Assembly: GCA_963854735.1 (NCBI GenBank)
Contig: OY978100.1
Coordinates: 1,116,001 to 1,180,000 of the forward strand
Length of the DNA: 64,000 nucleotides
Reading direction: 5' to 3'
Source: Marvania coccoides
Lineage: Eukaryota; Chlorophyta; Trebouxiophyceae; Chlorellales; Chlorellaceae
Under the pieces are notes generated by a model. It saw nothing but the letters and a program-made list of their open reading frames with translations. It was not told the DNA's origin and did not search any database. Shown here piece after piece: positions 22,777 to 33,805 of the stretch. Each line of letters starts with the position of its first letter. Positions within the stretch are counted from its first letter, which is position 1. The position numbers were made by a program, and so were the translations under genes.

Positions 22777-25483
22777 TTAAGAAATAACCGAGCTGCTGCT
22801 GCTGCCGCTTTGCCGGCATGCCACAGCGTGCGCCACGGCGTCTCTGGGCTGCAGTAGCGCCGTCCCGCCCACCAGCACCTTGGGCGGTGCCACAGAACCA
22901 CCGCCTCCAGCTCCTGGTTCATGCAGCCCTTCGCTAATTCCGCCGATCCCTGCAGCCGCTGCTGCCGCTGCCTTCATGTCTACGCACGCCAGCACCTCGT
23001 GAATCTCAGACACACTCACTCCTCCAATCACAAATATCACCACCAGGGAGTAATCGCCAGGCCGGGGTCGCTTGTGAAATCCTATACGACCGAGACCGCT
23101 CATGAGCAGGCCTGTCAGCGAAGTGCTTGCATGCGCCAGGCCCGCGACCTCCTTGCGATCAGCCACCGCTCCTGCCAACCTCACTAATAGCGGCTGTGTC
23201 GCGCCGTCCTCGTCCCTGGCAGCAGCAGCCGCTGCTGCTGTTGCCGCCGCTGAAGAGTGGCGACGGTGGTCGTCAGGAGCGTCCGCTGCGCCTGCGCCGC
23301 GCCGCACGGCCCCATTGGTGCGCTGTCGGAGGGTGGACAGCTCCCGGAGGCGCGCAAACAGCTCCCCGGTCGCGTCTCGCACCTCCAGCCGCAGCCCACG
23401 CAGCATGGAGTTGTAATCATCATCGGAATCACCCACGCCGTCTTTAGTGATCAACCGCTCCATCAAGGGCTGCGGCAGCCATGGGGCGTCTTTAGAGGCC
23501 GCTTCCACCCCCTCTTTCCCTTTCCACCGCTGAGAACAGGCAAGGACTGCATCAGCCAGCGCCCCTCTCATCCGAGTCTCCTGCTCCGCGGAAAACGCGC
23601 CCCCGCCGCCCCCTCTGTCTGCAGCAAACCACGGAACGTGGTCTGGTAGCACCAGGAACGCGATGAGCAGCAATCCAGTGGCTTCTAGCAGCCCCACAGG
23701 GCTCACCTCTCGTCCAGCAGCATCTAAAACGTCGATTATCTGCTCACAGGCCACCTGAGCACCGCCGTCTGCGCAAACCGCCGTCAGGGCGCGCTCCTCC
23801 TTCGCCAGCGCGTCCCACCGCGCTGCGGGCCCTTCCTCCAGCGCGGCGGCCGCCGCCGTCGCCAGCTGCAGCAGAGGCGCAGTGCGGCGAGCTGCAGCAG
23901 GAGTCGCCGCCAGGGCTGCTGCCAACGCATCCAATTCCGCTGCGCCCACGGCCCCCCCGGGACGAGCCCGCGCCCCCCCTGGCAGCTGCTGCGGCGGCTT
24001 CACGCCGTCCTTTCTCGCCGCTTCCCTCAGCCATTTCCGCACAAACATGCCGGCGTCCCGCCCTGGGCGGGTGAGCAGAAATCCCAGGTTGGCCGCGGCG
24101 GCGGGGTCGTGTGGGTGGAACAGCGAGCCAGCGCACAGTGGCGAGAAAAAGTCCGATTTTACATCAGAACTAGCACCATCCCCTGCTGAAGCGCCGCTGC
24201 CGTGGCGTGCCATGTCCACTGGCAGCGTCGCAGGCGTGAACCCAAACGCGGCATTGCTACTACCGCGATCGCTGTCTCTTTCTAATGAAAATGGGACGGT
24301 GTCGTCAACGCCACCGCCACTGCTGGCAGTGCCAGTGGCCAGCACCTCCCACACCCTCTGCATCAGGAGATCTGCGTGCAGCGAGGGAGTCACCAGGTCT
24401 GCCCCTCTGTCCACCAGCACGAAGGCTGCCGGGGTGGAGGGAGGGTGGTCTGCTCCTGGAGGGACGATGGGCGGGACGTAACTCATCGCCCGACCCACAG
24501 CAGCCGCAGCAGGCCCCAGGCAAAACTGCATATACACACGGATAATAGAACAATGCAGATATTTTTAGTCGCAAAAAAAACTTTAACGAAATTTTAATGA
24601 TTCTGAAGTACTAAGGGGTAGAAAGAAAAAGATCAAACTTGCCGCTTCTGGGCGGTGGCCGAGAGAAGCAGCCAGGTGGGTCAGGGCGTGGGCGAGGACG
24701 GCCACCCCCCGAGGCTTTTCTTCTACCGGGCGGGAGGTCGGGGTGGCAGCCCGCGAAGAAGGGAGCGGCATCAGTGCCGCTGCTGGATTTTCATCATCGT
24801 CGGAGTCGACTGCCCTAATTTCAGCCGAATATCCCAAAACGCGGCCCCCCGCGCCCGCCGCTCCGGTGCCGCCCCGCGCAGGCAGCACAAACGCCGAGTC
24901 CCCCAGCGGTATTGCCAGCAGGGGGCACAGCTTGGCGGAGATATGAAAATCCAACTTTCCTCCTGATTCTGCGGCCAGGCGGCCGGTTGCGGCGGCGCAG
25001 AAGTCGGCGTAGGAGAACTCGGGGCCGTAGATGGCGGGCGCCTCGTCGTGGTGTGCTGCTGGGGAATTGGCGCAGGCCACGGTGAGTTGAGGACTTGTGA
25101 AGGGTGCCGCTGCTGCGCACGCTGCGCGAATGGAGGCCTCTGCCGGGCCCAGCAGGGTGGACACGAAGATGACGAGGGAGGCGAGCTTGCCTCCTGCCAG
25201 AGCTGCGGCGGCGGCGGCGTCGCGAGGGAGGGTGGGGGAGCGAAGGTCGCCAACGCTGACGGCACCCATGTCTGTGTGGCGATTTTTGATGAAGATGCTA
25301 AAATTAAGGAATTCCGGCAGATCAGAGGGTTGAAGAAAGCTTGCCTGAGAGGAGCTGAAGCCCAGCTGCAGCGGCAATGGCCTCGGCGCTGCCCGCGTCC
25401 AGCAGAACGAAGGAGCCGCGAAGGTCGTCGGCTAGCGAACTCAGGGCGGCAGGCACGCAGCGGTGCAGGTCTGGGATTGCCAT
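22777..25483 (-). CDS. SCFD2: SM-family protein, SCFD2-like
   Basis: Exons 25345-25483, 24643-25271 and 22777-24525 encode 838 residues. Sec1/Munc18 features are AAFVLVDRGADLVTPSLHAD (the conserved 'D-R-D-T-P' style strand), the helical middle with LLIAFLVLPDHVPWF, and near the C-terminus YSLVVIFVIGGVSVSEIHEV, the hallmark SM end strand. The N-terminus (GSFVLLDAGSAEAIAAAAG) and overall divergence point to the SCFD2 branch instead of Sly1, Vps33 or Vps45. Such proteins are thought to act in SNARE-dependent trafficking; the SCFD2 role is poorly known. Both introns have GC donors (CAG|GCAAGC at 25344 and GCG|GCAAGT at 24642), required by phase. The middle is rich in Gly/Ala. Head-to-head with NUP88, 294 bases apart. 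Confidence 0.8.
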
Positions 25484-25777
25484 TTAGGGGGAAAACACTC
25501 AAGTTTTTGCTTTGAATTATCTTGGTGATCACATTAGGAGCAACGTCATGGCATCCTCTCTATTGCAAATGTAGCCAGCAGGGTATTTTATTATATTGAT
25601 ATTGAGAAAATCAAATACAATTGAGCATTGAGGAATCCAGAGCACCATCAGTTCAGTTGAAGTTGGTTTTTATTTCATTCTCATCATTTACGCAACATAA
25701 CAAAGTTATTATAATTATCACTTGATGCAGCGCTTGTAGCTTTTGCATTTCAATCCAAAGAAGTAGTACAAACAATA
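25484..25777. promoter_or_regulatory. Presumed bidirectional promoter, SCFD2-like / NUP88-like
   Basis: 294 AT-rich bases between head-to-head starts. Orientation is the only evidence. Confidence 0.45.
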
Positions 25778-28300
25778 ATGATGAATGAGCTGTTCAAAGA
25801 AGTCCTGTGGGAGGAGGACGAAGAAGATCAGCCCAGTGAGCTGAGGCCGATCTTGCAATACAGCAGCGCAACAGGCAAATTGTGAGTAGCCCTTGACCTG
25901 AAAAAAATTCACATCAAATTCGTACCCCCCCTCCCCCTTCTCTCTCACTCCTCATCCTTCACGCACGCGCGCAGGTACGTCGCCACTGACGAATGCACGA
26001 TTCGCAGCGCTGACGTGCGCCAGCAGCTGCTGTCTGGCAAGTGGGCGCCCTCTTCCTCTGCTCCTTCCGCGTGCCCCTCCCCCGCCGTATCCACCCTCCT
26101 TCCGCTGCCCGATCTCGACCTCACAACGAGCTCCTTCTCGCTGAGCCGCTCCGGCACACACGCCACAGCAGGAGGCCCCACCCTGGCCGACCCAGAGCTC
26201 TCAGCTCTCTTCGTTTTAGACTTGACCAGCTGCCGCAGCAGAAACCCAAGAGGCAGCGGTGGCAGCAAAACGGGCACAGAGGAGGACGTGCGGCAGGCGC
26301 CCGCCACTCCACTGGACCCCGACCTGTTCTCCACCCACCCAGGGCTGCGCATTCTGCAGGCTACGTGGCATCCCAACAGCGACAGCCACGTGGCGGTGCT
26401 GACCTCTGATGCTACCTGGCGGCTGTACGACATTCACCGCCCAGATCTAGCGGAGCAGACCTTCGAGCTGCGCGGGGGTGGCGGCGCGGGGGGTCTGGCG
26501 CTGGGGCTGGACGTTGAGCGCCCTGCCGGTGCAGCCCCCATGGCGTTTTGCTTCGGGGAGGGGCCTGGGTGGGACCGATTTGCGGTGTACTTTCTTTTCG
26601 CAGACGGCACGCTGTGGACGCTGTGCCCGGTGGCGCCATTTGGCGCGCGCTACGCTGCGCACATCCTGGACACCCTCCACCAGCAAATGGCTGCCCAGGA
26701 GGAAGAGCAGAGGGCGGACCAGCAAGCAGCAGCGGGCGAAGCGGAAGACGGCAACGCTCTCGTAACGTCATTGGCGTGGCTGCAGCGAGCGTTCCAGCCA
26801 GTCAGCTCGCTCCTATCAGCCGAGGCTTCGGCGGATGTTCAAGTGCCAGATTTGCTGGCTTGCTGCGCCCACGCCCTAGATGAGCACTCCCCAGCGCTCA
26901 CAGGCCCGCTGCCTGTGGCCTCCGTGAGTGGGGTAGACCCCCAGCCTCCCTCTTCGTTGCTGCCTTCCCCCGTTGAAGGGCTGCTGATGTGGCGTGTGGC
27001 CGGTGCAGTCACCGCGGTCGCGCTGGGCTCCGCCAAGGGGCGGCTTGCGCTGCACGTGCTGGCTGGGGACGCCGCCCCCCCCCGGTGGAAAGTAGCGCCG
27101 CCGCAGTGCGTGGCTGAGGGCGGAGAGCTCCGGGCGGTGAGGTGTCAGGCGGGAGGGGCGCCTGGCAGCGTAGTTTCCGAATCGCAACAGCAGTTGGTGT
27201 TGATAGATATCGTAGCGCTGCCACGCTCCAAGGCCGCGGAAGAGAGAACCGGGCGCAGCAGCAGCAGCAGCGGCGGCGATGCAACGACGTCTGGGAGCCG
27301 GCAGTTGGCTCTGTGCCGCGATCTTTCTTCCCCTGATACGCTGTACTGCGTGCAGCCCACCCAGGCGCACGCCGTGGCTCTGCCTTGGCTGCCGCTGCTT
27401 GCTGGGCATATGGCTGGGGGCGGGGCGCCGTTGCCAGACGCTTTGCCCTCTGCCACCATAGAGGAGCTGTGCGCTGGCGCCATTGCAGCTGCTGTGGCGG
27501 TTGGAGACGCGCTGTGCGGCTCGGGGCTGGTGATTCTGCGAACGGATGGGAGCTATTGCTGTGAAAGACCAACAACTCGTTGTACTGATACCGCTGATGC
27601 TGGTGATGCCAAGGCTTCGACTGCGGCTGATGGGCAGGCCGCTGCAGACGTGGAGGCACGCATCCAGCGCACTTACGGGGAGATTTTGCGGGGTCCTCAG
27701 GCGGCAGCACCGCCAGCAGCAGCAGGCGGCAGCGGGGCTCGCGCGCTAATGGCTGCCACAGGCGCGCTGCGCTCCAGCCACATCGAGTTTGCGCACAAGG
27801 CGCACCACGGACTGGCGGAGCGCCTGGAGCAGCTGAGAAGAGAGGTGCAATCTCAGGAAGAGCGGGAGGTGAGAGTGGCGGCGCTGGCGGCAACGGTGGA
27901 GGCGGGCAACGCCGCGGTGGAGTCCGCCGTGGCGCGCGCGGCGTGGATGGCCGACAACCTGCGCCGCCGGTTGCACCTGCTGGCTGAGCTGCACTGGGCG
28001 CTGCCGCGGCCGGCGTCCGTTGCTGAGACGGCGTTCAAGCGCGAGGAGCTGCCGGAGCTGGAGGCGGCTGCGCGGCAGATGGACGAGGAGACCGCCGCGG
28101 TGGCCGCCCGAGTGGCGGCGCTGCAGCACAAGCAGCAGCGTAGTGGCGGTGGTGTTATTGCCGCAAAGGCGGGGACTGCAGTCAGCGTGCCGCCCTCGCA
28201 GCTGCGGCAGGTGCGGGAGCTGCTGGCCGAGCACGACCGCGCCATCCGCGCCGCGCAGCAGCAGGCGGCAGCGCTGCGCAGCAGCGTCGCCGCGGCTTAA
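25778..28300 (+). CDS. NUP88: NUP88-like nucleoporin
   Basis: Exons 25778-25881 and 25975-28300 give 809 residues. The N-terminal 450 residues are a beta-propeller-like region with NUP88 landmarks: ILQATWHPNSDSHVAVLTSD with WRLYDI, and MAFCFGEGPGWDRFAVYFLF followed by ADGTLWTLCPV. The C-terminal 200 residues form long coiled coils (LAERLEQLRREVQSQEERE; LRQVRELLAEHDRAIRAAQQ), as in NUP88 and plant MOS7, which join NUP214 and NUP62 on the cytoplasmic face of the pore and affect nuclear export. The stop is at 28298-28300 and a TGTAA signal follows at 28324. Assignment rests on domain order and the propeller motifs; another propeller plus coiled-coil protein is possible but less likely. Confidence 0.8.
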
Positions 28301-28921
28301 AGCGTAAAGCAGCAATGGTTACTTGTAAATTTTGCGAATGATTTTTGGTGTGTGCATGTATTGTGTTTCGTGCCTTCCATTTATATTTTTTTATCAGTAC
28401 AACCAGCAATCCGCGGGGCAGCAGACCAAAGGGAGAGAATCAGTTGGCGCCCAACGCTAGACAGGAGCTGCCTACGCCAAGTATGCGCTGGTGCTGGCCG
28501 AACACGATTCTGCCGCGACCACGCCATTTCTGCGGCGCAATGTGGCAGCAGCTGAACACGTTGTTTGCATTGTAGGCTGTGCATTTTTGTGTAAAAAAAT
28601 GGTTGTAGTTGGGTGACGCAGAGGAGATTTAACAATACCCGTTGAGAACCCGAGGAGATTGAGAAAAAAGATCAGTGGCTGAGGCGTGCAAAGGGGAGCA
28701 TGCGTTTGCATCATGCATGGTGTGAATAATTATTCATATTTTGAATTAAGATTAAGAAGGAAGTTATTTTTTTTGGTGCCCCCCAAAAAGCCAAAAAGTC
28801 AAAGTCAAACCTTCTTTTCCCAAACGTACGCTTCATCGACATCAGCCTCCGTTTCTCACTTCGGATTTAACCATTTTTTTCTCTCGTGCCTGGCCCAAGT
28901 TCAACACCAACACTCTTTAAA
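28301..28921. other. NUP88 3' region and RBCS promoter region
   Basis: 621 bases. The first part probably holds the NUP88 3' UTR. The last 200, AT-rich with AATAATTATTCATATTTTG at about 28724-28743, should include the strong, light-driven RBCS promoter. No defined element claimed. Confidence 0.5.
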
Positions 28922-29840
28922 ATGGCTTCCATCGTCGCTTCCTCCGCCATTGTGGCGAAGCCCTTCGTGGCTATCTCTGCCAAGCCCGCTGCTTCCTTCA
29001 AGGCGGTGACCGTGTCCAACGCCACCATCAAGAAGACCACCGCCATGCAGGTAGGACCATATATGGTGGCGCATTGCCGCTCCGGCGCGTAAATAACAAT
29101 CTTCATGCATCAAACCAACAGTGCCAATTCGACTCACTCGCTCATTGTGCCTTCTCTAATCACAGGTGTGGACTCCCATCAACAACAAGGTCAGTTATAA
29201 GCCGCCGCGGCTGGTAGCGAGCAATTTCGCCGACCTTATCCTCTGATCTTTACTACTACTATATAGTAGTGAAGGGACGATTGTTTCTATATCCTATGGG
29301 GTACTCTATCCTTCTCGTGGTTGTCGTCGTGGCTCCGTGGAGCACATTGCCCTGGAATTGTCTTCCCCAATTTTTCCGCTCATCTTGATTCACATCGACC
29401 TCCCAAAATACTTACCTCTTTTCCCATGTATTCCCCTCCTACAGTTCTTCGAGACTTTCTCCTTCCTGCCCGCCCTCTCCGACGGTGAGATCACCAAGCA
29501 GGTGGACTACATCGTCCGCAACGGCTGGACCCCCTCCCTGGAGTTCTCGGCCCCCGAGACCTCCTACGTGTCCTCCGAGAACGCCATCCGCATGGGCGGC
29601 GCTGCCCCCGTCAACTACTTCGACAACCGCTACTGGACCATGTGGAAGCTGCCCATGTTCGGCTGCACCGACGGCTCCCAGGTGCTCAAGGAGATCGAAT
29701 CCTGCACCAAGGCCTTCCCCGGCGCTTACATCCGCCTGGTCGCCTTCGACAACGTCAAGCAGGTGCAGTGCGCTGGATTCCTGGTGCACCGCCCCGCCGA
29801 CCTGGTGGAGTACCGGCAGCCCACCGAGCGCTCCGTTTGA
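28922..29840 (+). CDS. RBCS: Rubisco small subunit, plastid precursor
   Basis: Three exons (28922-29050, 29166-29189, 29445-29840) encode 182 residues. The first 42 are a plastid transit peptide ([17 protein letters not shown]..., rich in Ala, Ser, Lys, Val). The mature protein starts [10 protein letters not shown], the invariant algal sequence, then [34 protein letters not shown] and [19 protein letters not shown], and ends with [12 protein letters not shown]. It forms the L8S8 holoenzyme in the chloroplast. Exon 2 is only 24 bases and encodes VWTPINNK. Codon use in exon 3 is strongly C-ending, as expected for a very highly expressed gene. A TGTAA signal sits at 30114, about 270 bases after the stop. 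Confidence 0.98.
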
Positions 29841-30627
29841 AGCGGTCCCGCTCCCCCCTTGTCAATCTCTTACCCCTATACTATACTGACACACACCCCC
29901 TCTCTCCTCCCCATCGAACTCGCGATGCTGAGTAGTTGCACCAGGGCCTCCCCTCTCTGAGAACAAGGAAGGGCGCCTCCGGGGCATGTACCAAACTTGC
30001 TCTTTTGTTCGTTCATTTTTTGTGTTTCATCAAACGTCCATTCTCATTTTTCCCTGAAATTGTTTGTCAACGTATCCTCCCCAAGTCTTGGGAAATTTTA
30101 GTGCGCATTTGTATGTAATTATTACTTAGGGCCTAAAAAAAGCATAAAGAGAAACAGACACTAGAGAAGGGCAGGGGGAAGTAAGATTGGGCGAGCGTAA
30201 ATTACATTGCAGCAGCAGGAGTGCTTTCTCTCGTTATTTGTGTGGCACAGCCACTGGAAGAAATATTTTTAAAGAAGAATTGCCAAAGCAATGCATCCTC
30301 CTTTCTCTAGCCACGTGTGAATGAGCTGCAGCTGCCGTCAACGTGCTCTTACAAACAATGAGCAAAAGAAAAAAAGGGAGAATGAGATAAAAAAGCAATC
30401 ATATTATTTTGTTCATAAGTATGCAGAATATAGAAGGATGGTAAAAATAAACGGGAACGAAGAAGCGAGCTAAAAAGCAAATTGTTGTACACAGAAAAAA
30501 ACCTGAAAATACATCATGAAACAAAATTTCATAAATGTTCATCTAAAAGAACATCTAAAAGCAATAGGGTGGTGGGTGATGAAACGAGAATGCGGCTGGC
30601 TCATTTTTCTTCAAATGGTGTAGCTTC
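29841..30627. other. Intergenic, RBCS 3' region
   Basis: 787 bases between convergent genes; the left part holds the probable RBCS 3' UTR and the TGTAA at 30114. The rest is A-rich on the plus strand. No gene seen. Confidence 0.6.
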
Positions 30628-31476
30628 TTATGCCACCAGCTCAGGCGCAGCAGCTGCGCCTTCTTCTGCCACTGCCGGCCTTGTCACTCCGAGCGAGCCA
30701 CCCGGCAGCACCGAAGGGAACTCCGCCAGCGGGCTCATCGGCGCCTCCTGCAGGTAACACCTGTCGCTCTTGCCGCTCGCGATGGCGTCCCTCAGCCGCT
30801 GCACCTTGCTCACCGAGGCAGAAAATTCCGCCACCCGCCCCTCCGGGCCGCGATACAAATGGAAGTAGGGAAGCACTTTGACGCCCAGCCCGCGCGCGAG
30901 ACCCTTGTTCTCGTCGAAATTGATGGCCAGGAAGGTGACGTCGGGGTTCTCGGCGCACAACTTCTTGAATTTGGGGAACAGGGCCTTGCAGGCGCGGCAC
31001 CAGGGGGCGAAAAAGTCGACGACGACAAGGCGGTCCTGCTTGGACCCCTCCGCGAGCTCGTCCACCAGCTGCTGCACGGTGTTGATGTGCACCAGGTTGG
31101 CGGGCAGCTCCTTCATCCACCAGCCCTCTGCGGCAGCGGCGGCGTCAACGGCACGGGCGGCCACCAATCTGGACCAGAAAAAAATCGTGGGAGAGAGGAA
31201 GTGAGTTAGGCTTTACTGGTGACGTTGAAACTTGAATTTTTGACTTTATTTGGGAGCGAGACAGCTTGAAAATTGGTGTTTGCGCGCTGAAGATTGGTTA
31301 GCGATGCGATGCGTCTCCACCTACCCGCGGGTCTTCGCTAAGGCGCGTGTACGGGCCAGCAAAGGGGTTTGGGCCGCCAGTCGAGCGGGCTGTGTGGCGG
31401 CCGGGCGGCGAACAGCGCCACTGCTGCAAGGAGCTGCGAGGGTCTTGGCCTGAAGCAAACCCATTGAAAGCGCCAT
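30628..31476 (-). CDS. Atypical Cys/His-rich thioredoxin (ACHT type), plastid
   Basis: Exons 31325-31476 and 30628-31168 encode 230 residues. The first 50-60 residues are Ala/Arg/Thr-rich and look like a plastid transit peptide. The thioredoxin fold follows: LVVVDFFAPWCRACKALFPK with active site WCRAC, then VTFLAINFDENKGLARGLGV and KVLPYFHLYRGPEGRVAEF. The variant site in place of WCGPC, with the preceding VHINTVQQLVDEL, is the mark of the ACHT/Lilium-type thioredoxins, which in plants shuttle oxidising equivalents from 2-Cys peroxiredoxin and react with ADP-glucose pyrophosphorylase. The Pro/Ala/Glu-rich C-terminal tail is not conserved. Convergent with RBCS, which is probably coincidental. 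Confidence 0.85.
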
Positions 31477-32286
31477 TGCTCACAGCCACGCTGCTCTGTA
31501 GAGTCAAAAGAATAAAAAAATGCAAGTTTTAAATAGTAAAAGCTGTCGACATGAGAGATGTGAACAGCCGCGGCAGTTGGATTGTGGTCGACCTTTCCTT
31601 TTGAATTTGACTTAAAAGTGCTCTCTTGAGATGGATACCTGAAGAAAGACGGCTTGGCAGCACATAAAAGAGAGGGCGGGGAGGTGCAGAATGGAAACAC
31701 TCCAGCTAGGCCTCGTGCCTGCCGACTGACCACACACCTCGATTGACGCTAGGGGCGGCTATTTGTTGAGAGGCCCGCCAGCATATTTTTAGATGAAAAA
31801 TAATGCTGCCGCCGAGGGCATGTTAACGAAGCACGCTCATGGCGCATCTGCCGTTATATTGAATGCCTTTGAAGTTTAATTTAACGGGCCGCGAGAGGTG
31901 ACGTTCCATATTATTATGTTATTAATATGTATTTATTTCAGAGAACCGCTTGTTCAGTAATATGGCATAGATGCATAGTTATCATGCGTTCGTTTTACAA
32001 TCTACGCCTTGAGGCATTAATTAACCAGCATGGCTGTCAGGAAGAAAAGCGTCAACGGTTGTTGCTCAGGAGTTCATATGCTCCTGGGCTTCAGGCCGCT
32101 CAAGCCATCTATGAGCTGCTAGAGGAGTGACCTAGCATCATGCCTGCCTAATGGGCAGCACTTCTCGCAGCCTAATGGGCTGGGCAGCAGTATGACTTGG
32201 CAGGGCGGAAATTTGAGAGCCACACGTCAAATGCAACGAATCACAAACGCATTCCTAAATAATCATTTCTATAACGCATTATTAAG
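31477..32286. other. Divergent intergenic region
   Basis: 810 bases between the ACHT (minus) and SDR (plus) starts. It contains a local direct repeat around CCTAATGGGC (32147 and 32171). No open gene or RNA recognised. Confidence 0.55.
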
Positions 32287-33470
32287 ATGTTCTCAACAGT
32301 TAGCGCACCGCGGCCAGCGGCTTCGGCTCGGCACCATACAATTTTCACGCACCACCAATCTCCCTCGCATGTTTCCTCGAGAACCGCGTTCCGAGGTGTG
32401 CGTGCAACAGCAGCAGCTTCCGGTGTGTTTATCAATCGTAAAGCCCCAAAATTTCGCCCAAAATTTCACTACAAACTCACAAAACTCACAGAACCCCCTG
32501 CAGACCGCCTCCTCGAGGACGCCACCCCCTCCGACGGCGAGGTCGTGCCTCTGCTGGCCCTGCCCCCCGCCGACGAGCGTTACTCCGACATTAAAGTTTT
32601 GGTTGCCGGGGCCACCGGTGGTGTTGGAAAGGCAGTCGTCCGCCAGCTCGCAGCCCAGGGAATCCCCGTGCGGGCGCTCGTGCGTGACGCGGTGCGCGCC
32701 TCTGCCGCCTTCGCCGACTGCGGCCAGGGCGTGGAGATTGTGGAAGCCGACGTGTGGAAGTTTCAAGACGTGGCGAGGACTGTGAAGGGATGCACCGCTG
32801 TGATCTGCGCCACGGGCCCCACCGACCGGTTCAACCCTCTGGCGCCCTTCCAGGTGGACTTTCAAGGCACTGAGAACCTCGTGTGCGCTGCCAAGCAGGC
32901 TGGAGTGAAGAAGTTCATGTACGTTTCCCCCTCTAGCTTATTAATAAAGCTCTACACATTATATAATTAAAAAAAAAAAAAAAAACACATATTACCCCCC
33001 AATATTTTTATTTTATTTTTTTCCCTGTTCATGTGTACCAACACAAACATAGTTCCTCTCTTATACTCCCTCGTGTGTGTTATTTCCTCCCCGAATGCAG
33101 CTACGTCAGCTCCATCGGCGCTGACGACCCGCTCTTCCCGCTCAACGCCTTCTGGGGGGTGCTGTTCTGGAAGAAGCAAGGCGAGCTGGCGCTGCAGCGG
33201 TCCGGCATCGACTACACCATCATTCGCCCTGGCGGCCTTTTAAACGAAGTGCGGTCGGGGAGGGGAGAAGGCGGGGTGGTGGCGGCGGGTGCCGACGCCT
33301 TCGGGCTGCCCCCGCGCCGTAGGCCGGGGTCCATTTTGCGGTCTGACGTGGCGGAGGGGTGCGTGGTGGCGCTGGTGGCTCCGGAGGCGAGTAACAAGCT
33401 CATAGAAGTTATCACGGAGCGGAACCAGCCAAAGAGGGCCTGGTCTGAGGTTTTTGCCAGCGTAGACTAA
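32287..33470 (+). CDS. Atypical short-chain dehydrogenase (NmrA/TIC62-like), plastid
   Basis: Exons 32287-32918 and 33101-33470 encode 333 residues. A transit-like leader of about 70 residues (Ser, Ala, His, Arg rich) is followed by the NAD(P) site KVLVAGATGGVGKAVVRQLA (TGxxGxxG form), then VRALVRDAVRAS, VEIVEADVWKFQDV and AVICATGPTD. The C-terminal half has YVSSIGADDPLFPLNAFWGV with WKKQGELALQRSGIDYTIIR and PGGL, the typical extended-SDR end. The closest plant relatives bind NAD(P) in plastids, including TIC62 and uncharacterised SDR proteins. No Pro-rich TIC62 repeats are present. Substrate unknown. The intron includes a run of A. Confidence 0.9.
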
Positions 33471-33805
33471 GTATTACTGTTGGTGCAACGGAAGAAAACT
33501 CGTAGGTTCTTTCTTTTTGGAGCGTGGAAGTGTTGATTTGAATGAATTATTTTTTTGGCAGTCGGCGGCGGGTTCTGTTTGTGTTATTACAAAGGAAACG
33601 AATTATTTTAGGGGACAAGGAACAAGCAAAAAGAAAATATAAATGGCTAACAAAATAAATGCAAGGATCATGGTTTCATATTTAATTCGGTTTCATTTTA
33701 GGAAGAACGAGGTAATAACAGACGCTATTTATTGTAAGCAAACGCATACATTCAAAATTTTAAAACAACTATGGAAAAGAAAATTTCTTCTGTGCTTTCA
33801 TTACA
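33471..33805. other. Intergenic, convergent
   Basis: 335 AT-rich bases between two 3' ends. Nothing else seen. Confidence 0.6.
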